From positions 2,852,001-2,916,000 of the forward strand of contig NZ_CP083663.1 of NCBI RefSeq assembly GCF_020097815.1: a DNA stretch of 64,000 nucleotides. The letters run 5' to 3'. The stretch comes from Haloprofundus salinisoli. Lineage in GTDB: Archaea; Halobacteriota; Halobacteria; Halobacteriales; Haloferacaceae. Shown here one piece after another: positions 64,000 through 64,000 of the stretch. Numbering within the stretch: the first letter of the stretch is position 1; each line of letters opens with the position of its first letter. A program made the position numbers and the translations under genes. Below the pieces are notes generated by a model. The model ran no database searches. It was given only the letters and a program-made list of their open reading frames with translations, and had not been told where the DNA came from.

Positions 64000-64000
64000 G

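Overview
The window is a stretch of haloarchaeal chromosome. Evidence: very GC-rich DNA; acidic proteins rich in Asp and Glu; A/T-rich TATA-like boxes about 25-31 nt upstream of many start codons, as in leaderless haloarchaeal transcripts; and characteristic genes (gyrBA head-to-head with topoisomerase VI, Bat-type HTH regulators, AglB, psmB, UPF0212, an HEWD small protein, gpdABC-glpK-dhaKLM). It resembles members of the Haloferax/Halogeometricum/Haloprofundus group, but I cannot name the species. No rRNA, tRNA, CRISPR array, transposase or integrase was recognised.

Layout. 1-6.5 kb: the end of a type II NADH dehydrogenase, a winged-helix regulator, an NAD-dependent epimerase, and an arginase flanked by two DUF389 membrane proteins. 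6.4-14.8 kb: gyrB-gyrA and top6B-top6A, two type II topoisomerase operons diverging from a 455-bp region. 14.8-20.1 kb: an EamA transporter, a zinc-ribbon membrane protein, an alpha/beta hydrolase, a metallo-beta-lactamase-fold hydrolase and the ATP-dependent DNA ligase. 20.2-27.3 kb: a Tat lipoprotein, a GCS2-like protein, a peroxiredoxin, the proteasome beta subunit, a 57-aa membrane protein, UPF0212, an XRE-CBS regulator and purM. 27.3-35.3 kb: a translationally coupled aldehyde dehydrogenase and ThDP-enzyme pair, a coupled TraB-family and M50-peptidase pair, glycerate kinase, a membrane-tethered HTH regulator and a DUF151 nuclease. 35.4-42 kb: a 1212-aa PAS/GAF/Bat sensor-regulator, a thioesterase, an acetyltransferase and two genes that look frameshifted. 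42-45.9 kb: ileS and a SHOCT protein. 45.9-58 kb: a glycerol and dihydroxyacetone locus. 58-64 kb: a HAD phosphatase, CutA, small proteins, a methyltransferase, and aglB (cut by the window end) followed by a DUF368 membrane protein.

How genes work together. The 45.9-58 kb block converts glycerol to glycerol-3-phosphate (GlpK) and then to dihydroxyacetone phosphate (GpdABC), with a putative facilitator (haloarchaeal GlpX) and a DhaKLM system that phosphorylates dihydroxyacetone. A second, shorter GpdA-like oxidase follows gpdC, and a Bat-type HTH regulator sits between the two halves. The aglB-DUF368 pair suggests N-glycosylation coupled to recycling of the polyprenyl-phosphate carrier.

Most notable observations. 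(1) A roughly 60-bp hairpin-containing sequence occurs in the same reading frame inside two unrelated protein genes, the MBL hydrolase and ileS, with 54 of 60 positions identical. It may be a mobile intragenic peptide-coding element. (2) The oligosaccharyltransferase AglB carries a C-terminal tail with ten N-glycosylation sequons in 52 residues. (3) aglB and a DUF368 (PopT-type) transporter gene are 4 nt apart. (4) Several palindromes sit on promoters of regulators and metabolic genes.
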